DNA from: Taxillus chinensis
Lineage: Eukaryota; Streptophyta; Magnoliopsida; Santalales; Loranthaceae
Direction of reading: 5' to 3'
Assembly (NCBI GenBank): GCA_023512835.1
Contig: CM042089.1
Span: 26,540,440-26,604,439, forward strand
Length of the DNA stretch: 64,000 nt
Part shown: piece after piece, positions 24,958 through 37,400 of the stretch
How positions within the stretch are numbered: the first letter of the stretch is position 1
Layout: each line of letters opens with the position of its first letter
Position numbers and translations under genes: made by a program
Notes under the pieces: generated by a model
The model's input: the letters and a program-made list of their open reading frames with translations, nothing else
Told to the model about the DNA's origin: nothing
Database searches by the model: none

Positions 24958-26008
24958 TTTCTAAGAAGTATTTAGATTAACACATATTTATTAATTTTCT
25001 TATATTATGACAGCATACTTTTTAAACCCGGCATGTCAATATAGCAACAACTTTGAAGAGGATGAAAAGGTTAGAAGGGATTTAAAAGTTGTAATTAAAC
25101 ATCTTGAACCTGATGTGGCGATACAAGCAAAGGCACTTAATGAAGTGAGTGTGATTAATATAATTTATAAAAAATGAGAAATAATACTAAGACATCTGTT
25201 TAAACTTAATAATGATTTTCCAATTGCAGGTCAAAATCTTTAGAGAGGCAAGTGGAGAGTTTGGAGAAATTTTAACCAAACAATCAAGAACTATTTGTCT
25301 TCCAGGTTTGAAATAAATAAGATAATTGAGAGTAATATTTTTTTATTTTGAATTCATAGAGTTTTTTAAATGTAAAAACTAACATATTGTGCACAAATTA
25401 TATGTGTAGCTGAATGGTGGTATAATTATGGGGAATCTGCTCCAAATTTGAGGAAAATTGCAATTAAAGTACTTAGCCAGACATGTTCCTCATCGGGATA
25501 CGAAAGAAATTGGAGCACATTTGCCTTAATCCATACCAAAATTCGAAATCAGCTGGCTATGAAAAAATTGGAGCAACTAGTGTATGTGCACTATAATTTG
25601 CGCCTTCGAGTAAAAAACCTCTTGAATAAAAATAACGATAATGACTACTACAATCCAATTGACCTGAACCATATCTTTAATGATGAAGACATATTGGATG
25701 AATGGATTCGAGAGTCTGAACAACCATTGTTAAGTCCTACTGATCAATGGTTACAAGATGGTATTCAAGAGTTCAGTGGGGATGATAAGTATATTGGCAC
25801 AAGCAGGCAAGCACAAGAGACTAGGGATTCACAAGCAAGGTGTGGAAAAGGAATTTATGTGGGAAATTTTGAAGAGGAAAATTCTGGAAGTGGGAATGAA
25901 TCCACTGATAGTGGAGGTAGAGGTGAGGGTTTTAGTGGTGGTGGATATGGATATGGTGGCAGTGGTGTTGGTTATGATGAAGGTGAGGAGGATGATGGTG
26001 GTGGTGGT

Positions 26009-28231
26009 TGTCACGTCCCCAATTTCAAAAACTCAAAACTGAACATGTGACTTCCCTATGCCTGCACTCGATGGGTCAAGGGGTTGGTGATAAGCACCTA
26101 TGATGGACATACAAAGCGGGTGTTGTCCAAATTCCCTGTACAACATACATCATGAGTATGAAAGTACTTTTCCAATGCCAAAATAAGTATGTTAGTAAAG
26201 TTATCACACAAACCAATCAATTCATTACAACTGTCCACAGACCCTTATCCGGGAAAATAAAGTTAATAAAAATAACATCTAAACAAAGTTCATACATCAA
26301 GCAAATGACTTCACTGAGCAGCGTAATCCAATACTAGCTCCAATCAACACCTGAAGAAAAACAAATTAACGAGTAGGGGTGAGCACAAAGCTCAGTAGGT
26401 GAACTATCAATCCTTACCAACACCTAACAACGAACTCCTAATACTACATGCTTGGTGTACAAGTGTACATGTGTAGTGTTGAGCCATAACATAAATACAT
26501 CAGTTAAATTCGAATGAGCACAACAAATATAACATATCAATTTATAACAACAATTCACGAAATATATGAATCACAACTACCAATTCAATAACATAAACAA
26601 GGTTTCCCCTCTTCCGGGCTCAAAGCCAACTGCCACCATGGGCAAAACAACATCACGGCGTACCCCTCATCCGGGCTCATAGCCATCGCCAACCTAGGCG
26701 ATCATGCCACATCAGCAACCACACCCTATGTACATAGGTCCACACTCACAATAGCCATTATAGCAAAACATCTTACACAAACACAATATCAGTGCAACAA
26801 ATCAACACAACGTGTTCTCAATATAAAAAGCAAACATAGACCTCAACTATCACAAATAAAATCACACTACAATCCTCAAGTGATCCTTAGGGTTCTCCCC
26901 TAGAGGTTACGAGCTTAAATTCTCATTGGCAAACCAAAGAAAGCAAAACAGGTTGCTAAAACTGTGCAGATTTTGTTCTAACTTTGAAAACTCATAACTA
27001 ATTCTACAGACCTCCGATTTGCTATATACCTACCGTTTCAAAGGGTTTTTAACTGGCTATCCAAATAAAATATAAAAAAATTTGCACGTAGCGATGCTCG
27101 CCACATGCAGAGTTATTTTCCTAGTTTTGCTTCCAACTTCAAAAATTCATAACTATTTCCACAGAACTCCGATTGGCTTATAAAATATACTATTTTGTAG
27201 CTATTTCAACCCTTTATACATTAAAAATGTAATAAAAATAAAATAAGGTAAAGAAAAGTGCACGTGGCGACACACCATGCATCGCCACGTGCAATCGCCA
27301 TGCGCACCGCCACGTGCAATCGCCATGCGCAGTGTTACGTGCACCGCCACGTGCATGCCTTGCACATCTCCTTGCCTTGTATCCAACTTCCACCACGTGT
27401 ATGTTGATACGTGCACCCCAAACGTGCCATTCCATGTAATTACTATTTAATTCGTTGACCTACTTGTATACGAGCGATATGTCGCTTATTTCGCATGATA
27501 AGCTATGATCGACTTCCCAAACCTTAAGCCAATCCCTTTTTAATCCTCAAAACATTCTACCAATCAAGTTTTCTTACACAGATAACGAGTTACTAAGCCT
27601 CAACACAATTATTCTAATTAATTTCACAGCTCTAAGTCTTATCTCAATTACATGCAAACTTGTTCATTCTAATTTCTATCCTTAATCAAGTCAACTCTAT
27701 TTATCATTCAATCTCTACAAAGATAAGGAAAGGTAGAATCACCTACCTCAATATTTCAAAAGTCGGACTAATTCGCTGGAACTTAGAAATACCCTAAAGC
27801 TTCAACCTTTCTTCTCTCTCCTTCATTGCCTACTAGAACGGCTAAGGCTCTCCAAGACAAAGAAACAACAACTAAACCCCTAGGACGACCTCCTCCTTTT
27901 ATAAAGTTTCTTCCCACATCTTACAAAACTTCTAATAGCATTCAAACTCTAATTTCATGCTCATCAAGTAGCTTCCTTAAATTTAATTTTTGTTTTCTAT
28001 TAAAATTCCTATTTTAAGTCCTTAAAATACCAAAACACCCCTAATTAAGGTAAATCTCGAATTTTCATTTAATAGAAACTTATTAAATCCCCAAGTTATA
28101 AGAATTACTAATCTACCCCTTAAATCGCTAATAGATATTACCAAAATACCTCTGCCTCGCAACTACCAAAATGACATCTTTCAACCATATATAAGTTATC
28201 TCTTTGTTTATTCTAGATGCGGGATATTACA
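26009..28231 (-). mobile_element. Solo LTR (Ty3-type, TGTCACGTCCCC end)
   Basis: Begins TGTCACGTCCCC and ends GGGATATTACA, flanked by the 5-bp duplication GTGGT (26004-26008 and 28232-28236). No internal region. Shared blocks with the LTRs at 31435, 49278 and 57021 (for example GGTCAAGGGGTTGGTGA and AGTAGGGGTGAGC) show it is a divergent relative. By comparison with the complete element it reads in minus orientation. It interrupts the hAT transposase. Confidence 0.85.
27258..27420. repeat. G-box-rich short repeat array inside the solo LTR
   Basis: Degenerate units of about 24 bp such as CGCCACGTGCAATCGCCATG repeat in tandem, giving several CACGTG cores. CACGTG is the plant G-box bound by bZIP and bHLH factors; any role here is inference. 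Confidence 0.6.
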
Positions 28232-29124
28232 GTGGTGGTGGTGGTTATTTAAAATCAATCCAAGTTGAAACTCAAACATGGCAAAAAGGAAATAATGATT
28301 TCATTGCCACACAAGATACAGATCATGGGTCAAGAAGATTATTAGAGCAGGACTTTAATCCACTTGAAGCACATAGGAGGTATTGGGATCAAATAACTAG
28401 CTATCCAAGTCAAGGCAATGATTCAATTGATTATGCATATGAGGAAGTTTTGCGGAGGCGACAAAGACAGGGCGTTCAACTAGTTTCTATGGGTCCTGCA
28501 CTTGATGTTGAAATGGGTCGCATAAATTTAGAACATGAGCGATCATCCTCACTACTGTCATCACCCCCATTGCGGAGATCTCGTAGTCATAGTGGTGCTA
28601 CTTCTAGTGGAGTTCATTAAGATCATGATAGAGATCATCATCACCATTACTATCGTAGAACTAGTAGTTATTATGATCGGGATGGACATCCTCACCATGG
28701 TAGCGAATCTTATTCCTATGGCAGTAGTAGTGGTGGTGGTTATGGATATCTTGATCAAATGTCATCAATGAGTCAATTTGATAGAGGTTATAACTCGAGT
28801 GGTAGTGGTACACAGATGCACTATCCACCTAACCAACCAATATATCTACAGAATTCTAGTGGCTACTCTTCACAAGAAACAGGTGCAGGCCACTCTTTCG
28901 CATTCTTCTTTGGACCTGAAGGAGGAGGAGAATTTCATCATCACCGCCATTCCACATATAATTAAAAAGAAAAAGGTATGTGTTCACCTATTCTTTTGTC
29001 AAGTAAATACAATAAAAGTTGCACTTCAATGACAATTTGAAATTTTAAATTATAAATCATGCAAAATATAATTATATATTTATTTTAATGCTACATTAAT
29101 TGTTTGTGTGTTGGATAGGGGGCA

Positions 29125-29405
29125 TGGGGCAACATTCGGTACTTTAGCGGGTTATTTCTCATTGCCTTCTTTGAAGTTTTTGACGATGGCGGAATGCATG
29201 TCTTTGATGATCAGGAGCGGTCTACTACTGATCTTTTTCTTATTTTTCTGTCGTTTGAGGGAGTGAATGTTTGCTTCAAGCATGTTTTTTTTTTCATTTG
29301 TGATGTTAATGTGTACTTCTTTTGAGCTTGTTATTGTATTTCTACTCTTCGAGCACTATGTGTGTAATCTTTTCCTAATAAAATTTACTTACTTCTCAAT
29401 AAAAA
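29125..29405 (+). mobile_element. LINE 3' end fragment
   Basis: Similar to the LINE tail at 15050-15400 (shared CTCATTGCCTTCTTTG, GTGTGTAATCTTTTCCTAAT-type 3' end and AATAAAA). 5'-truncated, within the 3' part of the hAT element. Confidence 0.5.
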
Positions 29406-29645
29406 ATTATGCTCTAGCGTCTTTTTTTATGTTTGAAGTCATAACATGCAATTTAAATCATTTATTTTGCTTGTTTGATGGTTCCAATATAATGATTTGA
29501 TTTTTTCTGATTTTTCTATGATTTTTTTTGTATATTATTTCATGCTTAAATTAGTCCGAGATGCAACGAGTTGTCCACGACCGTGATGACTGCGACCGCG
29601 ACGCGATGACGTCCGCGACCGCGACTTCGAACCATAATTACAAAA

Positions 29646-30557
29646 ACCAATCCTCAACTACCTACAAAGCGGATCAATTCTACATCACAAAGATACCAAT
29701 CACAAATCCTAGATCATATCCTTTTGTCGAAACACAATCTAAGATCCTTCTCATTTCAGAACTTTCAAGGACTGAGCAACCATAAAAAAACATACTACAA
29801 CATACTTTCATCAAAACTTATTATTTGAACAATTTCACCCAAATGTTCTAGCTGAGGCAACACCAGAAGAACATCACTAATAAAATCCAATTACGAAAAG
29901 GAATCAATCGTTAAACCTAATTTTTAAACCACGATGATCAAATTCATAGCACAGTGATAAATGGTCTCACAAGCTCGAAAACTCTCTTCACCCCTTATAA
30001 CGATACAACAAAATTAGACATTTGGGCCCTAAAACCTATAAATGCGAAACCTAAAATCACAGAAAACAACGAACTGAATTGGAAAAAGCAAAAATAAAAC
30101 ATGATACGGAGATCTTGATTTCATCACTGGGGCTACGAAATGAGCTCACTAATTGTGAGAAAAATACTACAATTAATCCAAAAATTGCTCGAAACTTAAA
30201 GTTTTTTGTGTGTCTATAATCGATGAATTAACTGAAAATTTTCTTAGAATTATGGGACCATGGAAGATCAAACCTGCAATTCTTCTTCGTTGTGGTCAGC
30301 TCTATCGCGCCCATGCGTTCCCAGGGATAGCGAATGCATACGCGATCTAATAATAATAATTTTTATTATTTCAAATTATTATGAATAAAATACTCATAAA
30401 TTTAATTTACCACTTATCAAATAATTTTTCAAAAAAATATCTTTGCAATCTCTCAGTTTCATCTCCGATGTAGCAAATTCTATGTTTCAAAATTACTTTG
30501 AATTTAACATGCCACATACTACATCTGAGATAGAAAGAAAGAGTGCGGGGCAAATAG
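29646..30557 (-). promoter_or_regulatory. ALA2: Probable ALA2 upstream region
   Basis: The only stretch between the hAT element and the first retrotransposon LTR without transposon content. It probably holds the ALA2 leader exon and promoter. No clear TATA box was assigned and no ORF is convincing. Confidence 0.4.
30274..30345 (-). other. ALA2: Candidate non-coding first exon of ALA2
   Basis: The minus strand reads ...AAGAAGAATTGCAG|gtttgatc, a plausible exon end and GT donor. It contains an upstream ATG (MGAIELTTTKKNC) that stays open to the donor. The right boundary is a guess; RNA data would settle it. Confidence 0.3.
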
Positions 30558-30941
30558 TGTCACGGACCGAGGCTTATCCTAGCATACTTAGGCTATTTTG
30601 GGGTATTTTCCCCTTGTAAAGTGTTGAAACTTAATTTATAGTGTGAGTTGTGGAGATTTCACTGTTCGGTTAGAAATGATGTTTCCTGATGTCATAACCA
30701 GAAAAGTGTTAACATCTATATGTAGGGGAGTAATGTTGTAAATCTTTCAAACAATCAATATAATCGTTTGTTGCCTTCGTTTAATCGTTTTTCGCTAAAC
30801 GCTTCTCTACACAATTACTTTACAATGGATCGATGAGTTCCAATTCAAATGCGACGAGTTAGGCTGACCTAGTGTTCCTTCGTACGAGTGGGAACTAGGT
30901 ACCGCACGAGTTAAGCTGCTATAAAGACTAACCCCGTAACA
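30558..30941 (+). repeat. 5' LTR of tandem Ty3 element, copy A
   Basis: Begins TGTCACGGACCGAGG and ends CCCGTAACA, directly followed by a primer-binding site. Nearly the same sequence recurs at 38210-38589. Confidence 0.85.
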
Positions 30942-30943
30942 AG

Positions 30944-30955
30944 TGGTATTAGAGC
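30944..30955 (+). other. Primer-binding site, tRNA-Met type
   Basis: TGGTATTAGAGC, two bases after the LTR end; the canonical site is TGGTATCAGAGC. One C-to-T change. Confidence 0.75.
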
Positions 30956-31009
30956 ACAGTTCGGTCCTCAAGTTCGGTGGAACAATCAAAACTTCGAGAT
31001 GGTGTAAAA

Positions 31010-34000
31010 ATGACAAATGAAGGATCCATTGTCATTAGTGCTGGTGGGCACGAAGGCCGCGAGAAGGAACAAACCACTAAAGAACATAGGAGAGACAAGT
31101 CTGTTTCGAGGGAAACAGGTCCGCTGGAGAGTCGGCTAGCCAAAGTGGAGTTGGCGTTAACCGACCAGATGGAGGTGATCGAGGAGCACATTGGAAGCAT
31201 CGAAAGGCTGGACTCAGAGGGCAAAGAAAGCTATGGGAGGATGCAAGGGCTTCTCAAATCTGTCATGGATGACATGAACTCTCGATTTCAGGGCTTGAAG
31301 GGTTCTCTCATGTCCCAAATACTGGCGATGCAGGAAGAAATCAAAGAGATCAAGGTGGATTGGTCTTTATGCAAGATGGCGGTCACCCAAGGTGGTGTTG
31401 GCGGCCATTCTAGCCCAAAATCGATGTGCCAAAGTGTCACGCCCCCGAATTCCAGGGAACCCGGAACCGGGTACATGACTTCCCCTTGCCCGCACCCGAT
31501 AGGTCAAGGGGTTGGTGACTAGCACCAATGGAGACTACACCGCGGGTGCTGCCTCAAATATGCAACCTTGTACAGTCATATATCAAGGGTAATCCTGTAC
31601 TTTCCCATACATCATCATGCATACAATAAGTCAAATAGTCATACAGACATCACATCACAAACAGTATGCAAATACAACTGTCCACGGACCCATGTCCGGG
31701 ATACAAACATAAAACAATACAGAATATAACTGTATCATACATCAGAGTAGTGGGCGTCCTCCTGGAAGAAAGTCCTCCACTAGTCTCGGGTCACACCTGA
31801 AAAAGGTAAACAACAAGTAGGGGTGAGCAACAAGCTCAGTAGGTGACCCCAAAACTCCACATCATGCAACACATATAAGTCTATACTATATGCTCAGTGT
31901 ACTCGTGCACCGTGTAGTGTGCACAATCATCGGGACTCGACTTGCAAACAAACATCAAGACTCGGCCGCACACACAGACAACTTGTCCACGATCCTCCAT
32001 GGGATCCCAGCTCGGGCACTCACCCCCTAGCTCCACGAGCTCAACGGCTCAACTCAGGCCTTAGCCTGTCCACGCGCATATATGCCCGGCCACGGTCGCC
32101 ACACAGGCTGCCATCGGTGCATATGCCTGCCACGTCTACCACATAGCACCATCAGTGCATCACGGTGAGAACCCAAACAAGTCACGGAGTCCATGCCCCA
32201 ATACCTCACACCAACATACTAACATTAGTATGACATGTCATTCTCAATATTTCCTTTAGAACTGTAGCCAGTATTCACAAGTAAGTCTTCCATCCTTGAT
32301 TTATGAAGGAAGTACCCATAGCAGCTATTTTCTTGAAATCAAAAGTCCCGGCATTGGGTTCCCATAGCATAACTAAGATAATCTAATTTTTGGGGATTTT
32401 TCTGAGACGTCTAACCCCACTTTCCAAAAATTCACCACTACGAACTTTTGGGTTTTTCCGAGATTTTACACTAAAACCCAATTTTCACATTTTGAAATAG
32501 TGGGAATTAATTTTTCTAGTATTTTTCTTTGAATCCAAATGGGGGGTATTTCGTTATTTACATTGTAACTTAAGTATGACACTTTATAGGTTGCAATGTA
32601 AATAGGTCCAGTCCAGTGCTGTACAGTGTCCAGTTACACTGCAGGAGCTGCGACTCGTAGCTTAGAACCCGCGACTCGTAGCTACGGAATGCGGAGCTGC
32701 AGCGCGCCTCGATGACTCGAAGCGAGGCTACGACCTTCGACCTACGAGGCTACGAACTTCGACCTTCGGACTACGGGTCTACGAATCTACGAACTACGAA
32801 CTACGAACCTACAAACTACGGGTCTACGAACTACGACCCTATGACTCAGAACTTCGGATTTTCGTCAGTTCGACCCAGTAACGCGCCCAGGGTACTGTTC
32901 ATCGTCGTTTTCGCCTGTTCTTCGTCTGGAATCAACCCAGTAACCCCCCAGACACGCCCAAACACGCATCCTACGCAACAGACTGTGATATTTACCTCAT
33001 AAGGCGTCCAGAACGCCTCTAAATCGCACGGAAACAACAAAAACACGCATCAAATTTCAGATTTCCAGAATTTCATGGTTGACTTATCAACCCTCATGAA
33101 AAACACAATTAATTAACCCCAAAATCACAGAAACATATATCCACAATGATATAAAACCGTTCTTAACCACAAATCTTATATTAAACCATTAGATTTAACC
33201 CAAAATTGGTTTTCCCCAAATTCTAGGGTTCATGCTCAATTTCATAAATCATGATAAATTCGTGCATACCAAGCATAGAATCAAGATAAGAAGTTCAAGG
33301 ACACCTACCTGGAATGATTCTTGATGTTCGAACGAGCTCAAAACGCCCCAACTCGAAGGCTCCAAGCTTCATTCTCTTTCTCTCTCTAAGCTCTCCAACG
33401 TAGACGCAGAAACGTTGAAACGTAACGTGGAAGCTCTCTTTCTCCCTATTTATTTTTCTGCTAGTCAACTGACCTAGTCAACCATTGACCCAGTCAATAA
33501 TTGACCTCTAAAGCCCCGAACTCCAAATTGAGTCAAACTACAGTCAAAACGCTCGAAATGACGAGCACAATACTAGACTGATATTATTACACCCAAATGA
33601 CCGCTCAAACGCAAAGTCAACCAATAGACCCCGAAAAGTCAACAATCAGGTCAAACGGGGCCCCGACTCGGAATCGGGCCCAAATACAGTCAAAATGCTC
33701 ACATCGACGACTACATTACCGTCTAGATAGTTACATTCCCATAGAATGACTATCTCTCAAAACTACCCAAACACGAGCCTTTACACAAAGCCTAAGACCT
33801 ATGTTGGGTCAAGGAATGCGAGGGAGTTAGACAACTTCCTCTGGACTATCGAGTAGTACTTCGATGCCTTAAACATTGTCGACGAGGCAAAGAAGGTGAA
33901 GACCGCTCCACTATACTTAGTCGATACGGCTATGGTGTGGTGGAGGCGACGATATGCCGACAAGGAGTGCGGCCAATGCATTATCGACAATTGGGCGGAT

Positions 34001-34408
34001 TTCAAGTGGGAGATCAAAGCCCAATTCTATCCCCATAATGCGGAAGATGAGCCCCGAGCGAAACTTCGGCGCCTTACCCACAAAGGCATGGTGCGGGAGT
34101 ACATCCGTGAATTTTCTAAGCTAATATTGGAGATCTCGGATATGTCCGCGAACAATTCATTATTTTTCTTCATTGACGGATTGCAACAATGGGCGAAGTT
34201 AGAGCTGCATCGGAGAAATGTGCAGGACCTGACGTTGGCCATGGCGGTGGCCGAATCACTTATCGAATACAAGAAGCTGGAGAAAGCCACTAGCTCTTCA
34301 TCGACTTCCAAGACAAACAGGTTCCACAATGAGAAACGTGAGGGAGACAACCGAAGTGAAGGAAAAAGGAGACCCTACCAACCATCTAAGGACTTTTGCC
34401 CAAAATAA
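31010..34408 (+). pseudogene. gag of Ty3 element, copy A, split by a solo LTR
   Basis: The N-terminal part (31010-31434) has a long charged, coiled-coil-like stretch (GSIERLDSEGKESYGRMQG). After the solo LTR, the capsid region runs from 33791 (ARELDNFLWTIE, stop, YFDALNIV; then APLYLVDTAMVWWRRRYAD; then REYIREFSKLILEIS). The zinc knuckle after 34408 has lost two cysteines (FLCEGPHKAFEYP). Stops at 33853-33855 and 34406-34408. In copy B the first of these stops is CAG. Confidence 0.78.
31435..33785 (-). mobile_element. Solo LTR (TGTCACGCCCCC family)
   Basis: Starts TGTCACGCCCCCGAATTCC and ends CCTTTACA, with the 5-bp TSD CAAAG on both sides (31430-31434 and 33786-33790). The unoccupied site is present in copy B at 39068-39082 (GTGCCAAAGCCTAAG), proving the insertion. 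It is a divergent relative of the complete element at 49278-59266. A CTACGAA-type repeat array lies at 32640-32880. Confidence 0.92.
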
Positions 34409-34411
34409 TTC

Positions 34412-37400
34412 GTGAATAGTTCCAAGGACGGGGAGAAGAGAAGGATCTCCAATTTCCTTTGTGAAGGCCCTCACAAGGCGTTTGAGTACCCGAAGCGCTC
34501 CAAGCTCTCCGCAATGATTAACGAAGACGAAGACAGGGATGCGAAGGATCCAAGACTTGGTTCCTTGCAACTCCTCAATGCAATCAAGGCGAAGGTGGAG
34601 GTGCTACCATCCAAACGACAGAAGGGGCACATGTACGTGCTCGCTAATGCCAACAACCTTGAAACTAAGGCCTTGGTGGACACAGGTGCAACCAATAACT
34701 TCATCAAGGTTGAAGAAGCTCATAAACTGGGCATGGTCTACAAGGAAGAGAAGGGCTGGCTGAAGGCGGTGAACTCCAGTGCCAGTCCAATCCATGGCGT
34801 GGCTCGAGGTGTCGAGCTAAGTATCGGCAAGTAGAGAGGCAAGGTGAATCTCTCTGTGGTGTCGATGGACGACTATCCCATGGTGTTGGGGATGGAGTTC
34901 GTTGACCAAGTGCGAGCAATTTCAATTCCAAGCACCAACACAATGTGCATCATGGACGAGGAAAAGACGTGCATGGTGAAGGTAATGAGGGAGGAAGAGC
35001 TCAAGGCGAAGTCTTTTTTAGCGCTCCAACTGTCCAAAGGAGTTAAGCGACAGGAGCCAACCTTTATTGCCATGGTGCAGGAAGAATGCCCAAGTGTGGG
35101 GGAGGAGCCCCCAACCGAAGTGAAGACGGTCCTTGAAGAGTTTGGGGACGTTATGCCACCCGAACTCCCAAAACAACTTCCGGTGAAGTGGGAGGTGGAC
35201 CATAAGATCGAGTTAGAGGCCGGTGCAAGGCCTACTGCTGCGGTGCCTTATCAGATGGCACCACCGGAGTTGGAGGAACTTCAGAAACAACTGAAGAACT
35301 TGTTGGATGTCGGGTTCATTCGGCCATCCAAAGCGCCATTTGGAGCACCGGTGTTGTTCCAAAAGTAGCACGATGGGTCGATGCGGCTATGCATTGACTA
35401 TAGGGCGCTAAACAAGATAACAGTGAAGAACAGTTTCCTCATCCCACTCATATCTGACCTATTTGATCAACTTGGTACTGCGAGATGGTTCTCAAAGCTA
35501 GACTAGCGGTCGGGATATTGACAAGTGCGGATAACCGAAGGTGATGAGGCAAAGACGGCATGCATCACAAGATACGGCTCTTATGAGTTCTTGATGATGC
35601 CGTTTGGCCTCACAAACGCCCCTGCCACATTCTGTATGTTGATGAACTGGATCTTTCAACCATACTTGGATAGATTCGTCGTGGTGTACCTTGATGACAT
35701 TGTCGTCTACAGCAAAACCTTAGAGGAGCACAAGGCACAGTTACGGTGGGTTTTTCAAATCTTAAGGGAGAACCAACTTTTTACTAAGAGATATTCGAGA
35801 AGTTGAAGCAAACTATGACAAACAGACCGGTGATGGCATTGTCGGACCATACAAAGCCTTATGAAGTTCACACGGATGCTTCAGACTTTGCCATCGGTGG
35901 AGTTTTAATGCAAGAGCTCAATGATACTGAATGGAGATACGTGGTGCATGAGAAAGAGATGACGGCAGTTATGCATTGCCTTCAGGTGTAGAGACATTAT
36001 TTGCTAAGGTCCAAGTTCGTGGTGAAGACGGATAGCATTGCGATGAGTTATTTCCTAACTCAAAGGAACTTAACTCCGAAGCAAGCACGGTGGCAAGGAC
36101 TCTTAGCGGAATTCGACTTTGTGCTCGAGTACAAACCGGACACAAATAATGTGGTGGCTGATGCACTAAGTCAAAAGGCGGAACTTGTAGCCATTAGCCA
36201 ACGACAATTCCCTATGGTGGACAAATTGAAGGAAGGAATGGAGCACGATCCATTAGCCAAGTCCTTGGTGGAATGCGTCAAGGCTAAAAAGACGCAGCGG
36301 TTTTGGCTAAGGGATAACTTGCTCCATACTCGAGGGGAACGAGTAAACGTTCCTAAATGGGGAAGTTTGAGGAGAGACATCCTCAAAGAACGCCATGACT
36401 TGCGGTGGGCTGGCCATCCCGGAGTTGATCGTACCTTGGCGTTGGTGGAACAGAGCTACTACTGGCCTCAACTTTACGAGGACGTCCAAGTGTACGTGAG
36501 AACTTGTCTTATTTGCCAACAAGACAAGATAGAGAATCAACAGCCGGCTAGATTGTTGGAGCCGTTACCTACTAGGGGTGTTCATCGGTCGGTTTGGACG
36601 AGTTAGACCGATTGACAAAACCAAGTTGTAATTATCGGTCGGGTTGATTAGGTTAGACAAACCACCCAACCAATTAATTAATTTAGGTCAAACCAACCCA
36701 ATGTTTCTATCGGTTTGGTCGGTTCAACCCAATTAACCCGCTGAAATTGGCCACTACTGCAATTTAGAATTTCAGATGAACACAACATATTTTGAGTCTA
36801 GACTATCTAGTCCCATTAATGACCTTTTCATTCTATGACAATTTTACAAATCAGGAAAATACATTTATTACATTTCGAACATGATTGAAATTGAGATGGT
36901 TCTAATGTTCCTACCGGATCAATTAAAAAATCATTTTTGAGCTTTACCAGCAAGTCAGGAACTAAGTAAGCAATGGAAAATTGATTTTAGAAAAAATGGT
37001 TTTGCAAAAAAATAAAAAATAGAAAATACAGTGAGAAGAAAATTCATACTAAAGAAAATACAGTGAGAAGAAAACATAGGAGAAGAAATATAGTGAAAAG
37101 AAAATATAAACACCGAAAAAAATATCGTTCCACAAGAATTCATTTTGCCAAATAAAACATTCTACATACCTTGGATCGAAGAGACACGATCAAGGAGATG
37201 GAGATCGAGGGCAGAGGACGGCTTGAGATCGGAAGAAGAACAAGAGATCATACGATTTGAAGACGAGAAGATCTAACCGAGAGATTAGGAGATGAAGAGG
37301 TCAACTCTCCACGGCTTGCTCGAGCGCTCCATAGTCTCGGCTCCATTCCAGATTTTGTGTCGGGCGACGTAACGTGACTTGAATGGGCTCAGACTCTCTG

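Larger units (their letters stand above)
23232..28965 (+). pseudogene. hAT transposase (BED zinc finger, DUF659, hAT C-terminal dimerisation), disrupted
   Basis: Domains in order: a BED-type zinc finger (CNYC, then RLKHLAG, then CTKC; about 23300-23400); a DUF659 transposase core (CGPRVVGPTGYQIAG, CDGWSSQNTHPITNF, IVTDNEASYKAAG, FWSPCAAHCIDLILEDI); and the hAT dimerisation region (AEWWYNYGESAPNLRKIA, ERNWSTFALIHTKIRNQLA). Introns consistent with splicing are 24915-25013, 25145-25229 and 25306-25409. Lesions: a frameshift near 23487, TAG near 23584, a frameshift near 24352, a solo LTR at 26009-28231 in the Gly-rich tail, and TAA at 28618-28620. The tail after the LTR is rich in Ser, Gly and His. 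Transposition activity is lost. Confidence 0.82.
21755..29637 (+). mobile_element. hAT-superfamily DNA transposon, decayed, 7.9 kb
   Basis: Ends TCACGGTTCGAAGT and, inverted, TTATGGTTCGAAGT. Flanked by the perfect 8-bp duplication TTACAAAA (21747-21754 and 29638-29645). It carries a BED-DUF659-dimerisation transposase gene in plus orientation, a nested solo LTR (26009-28231) and a LINE 3' end. Without the solo LTR and its TSD it is about 5.65 kb. Because the ALA2 ATG is at 21443 and a candidate leader exon lies near 30274, it probably sits in the ALA2 5'UTR intron. Confidence 0.85.

Noticed and set aside
25829..26014. Thr/Ile-rich minus-strand ORF
   Set aside because: Antisense of the Gly-rich transposase tail.
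27201..27435. Overlapping minus-strand ORFs rich in His/Ala/Arg
   Set aside because: Translate the CACGTG repeat array of a solo LTR.
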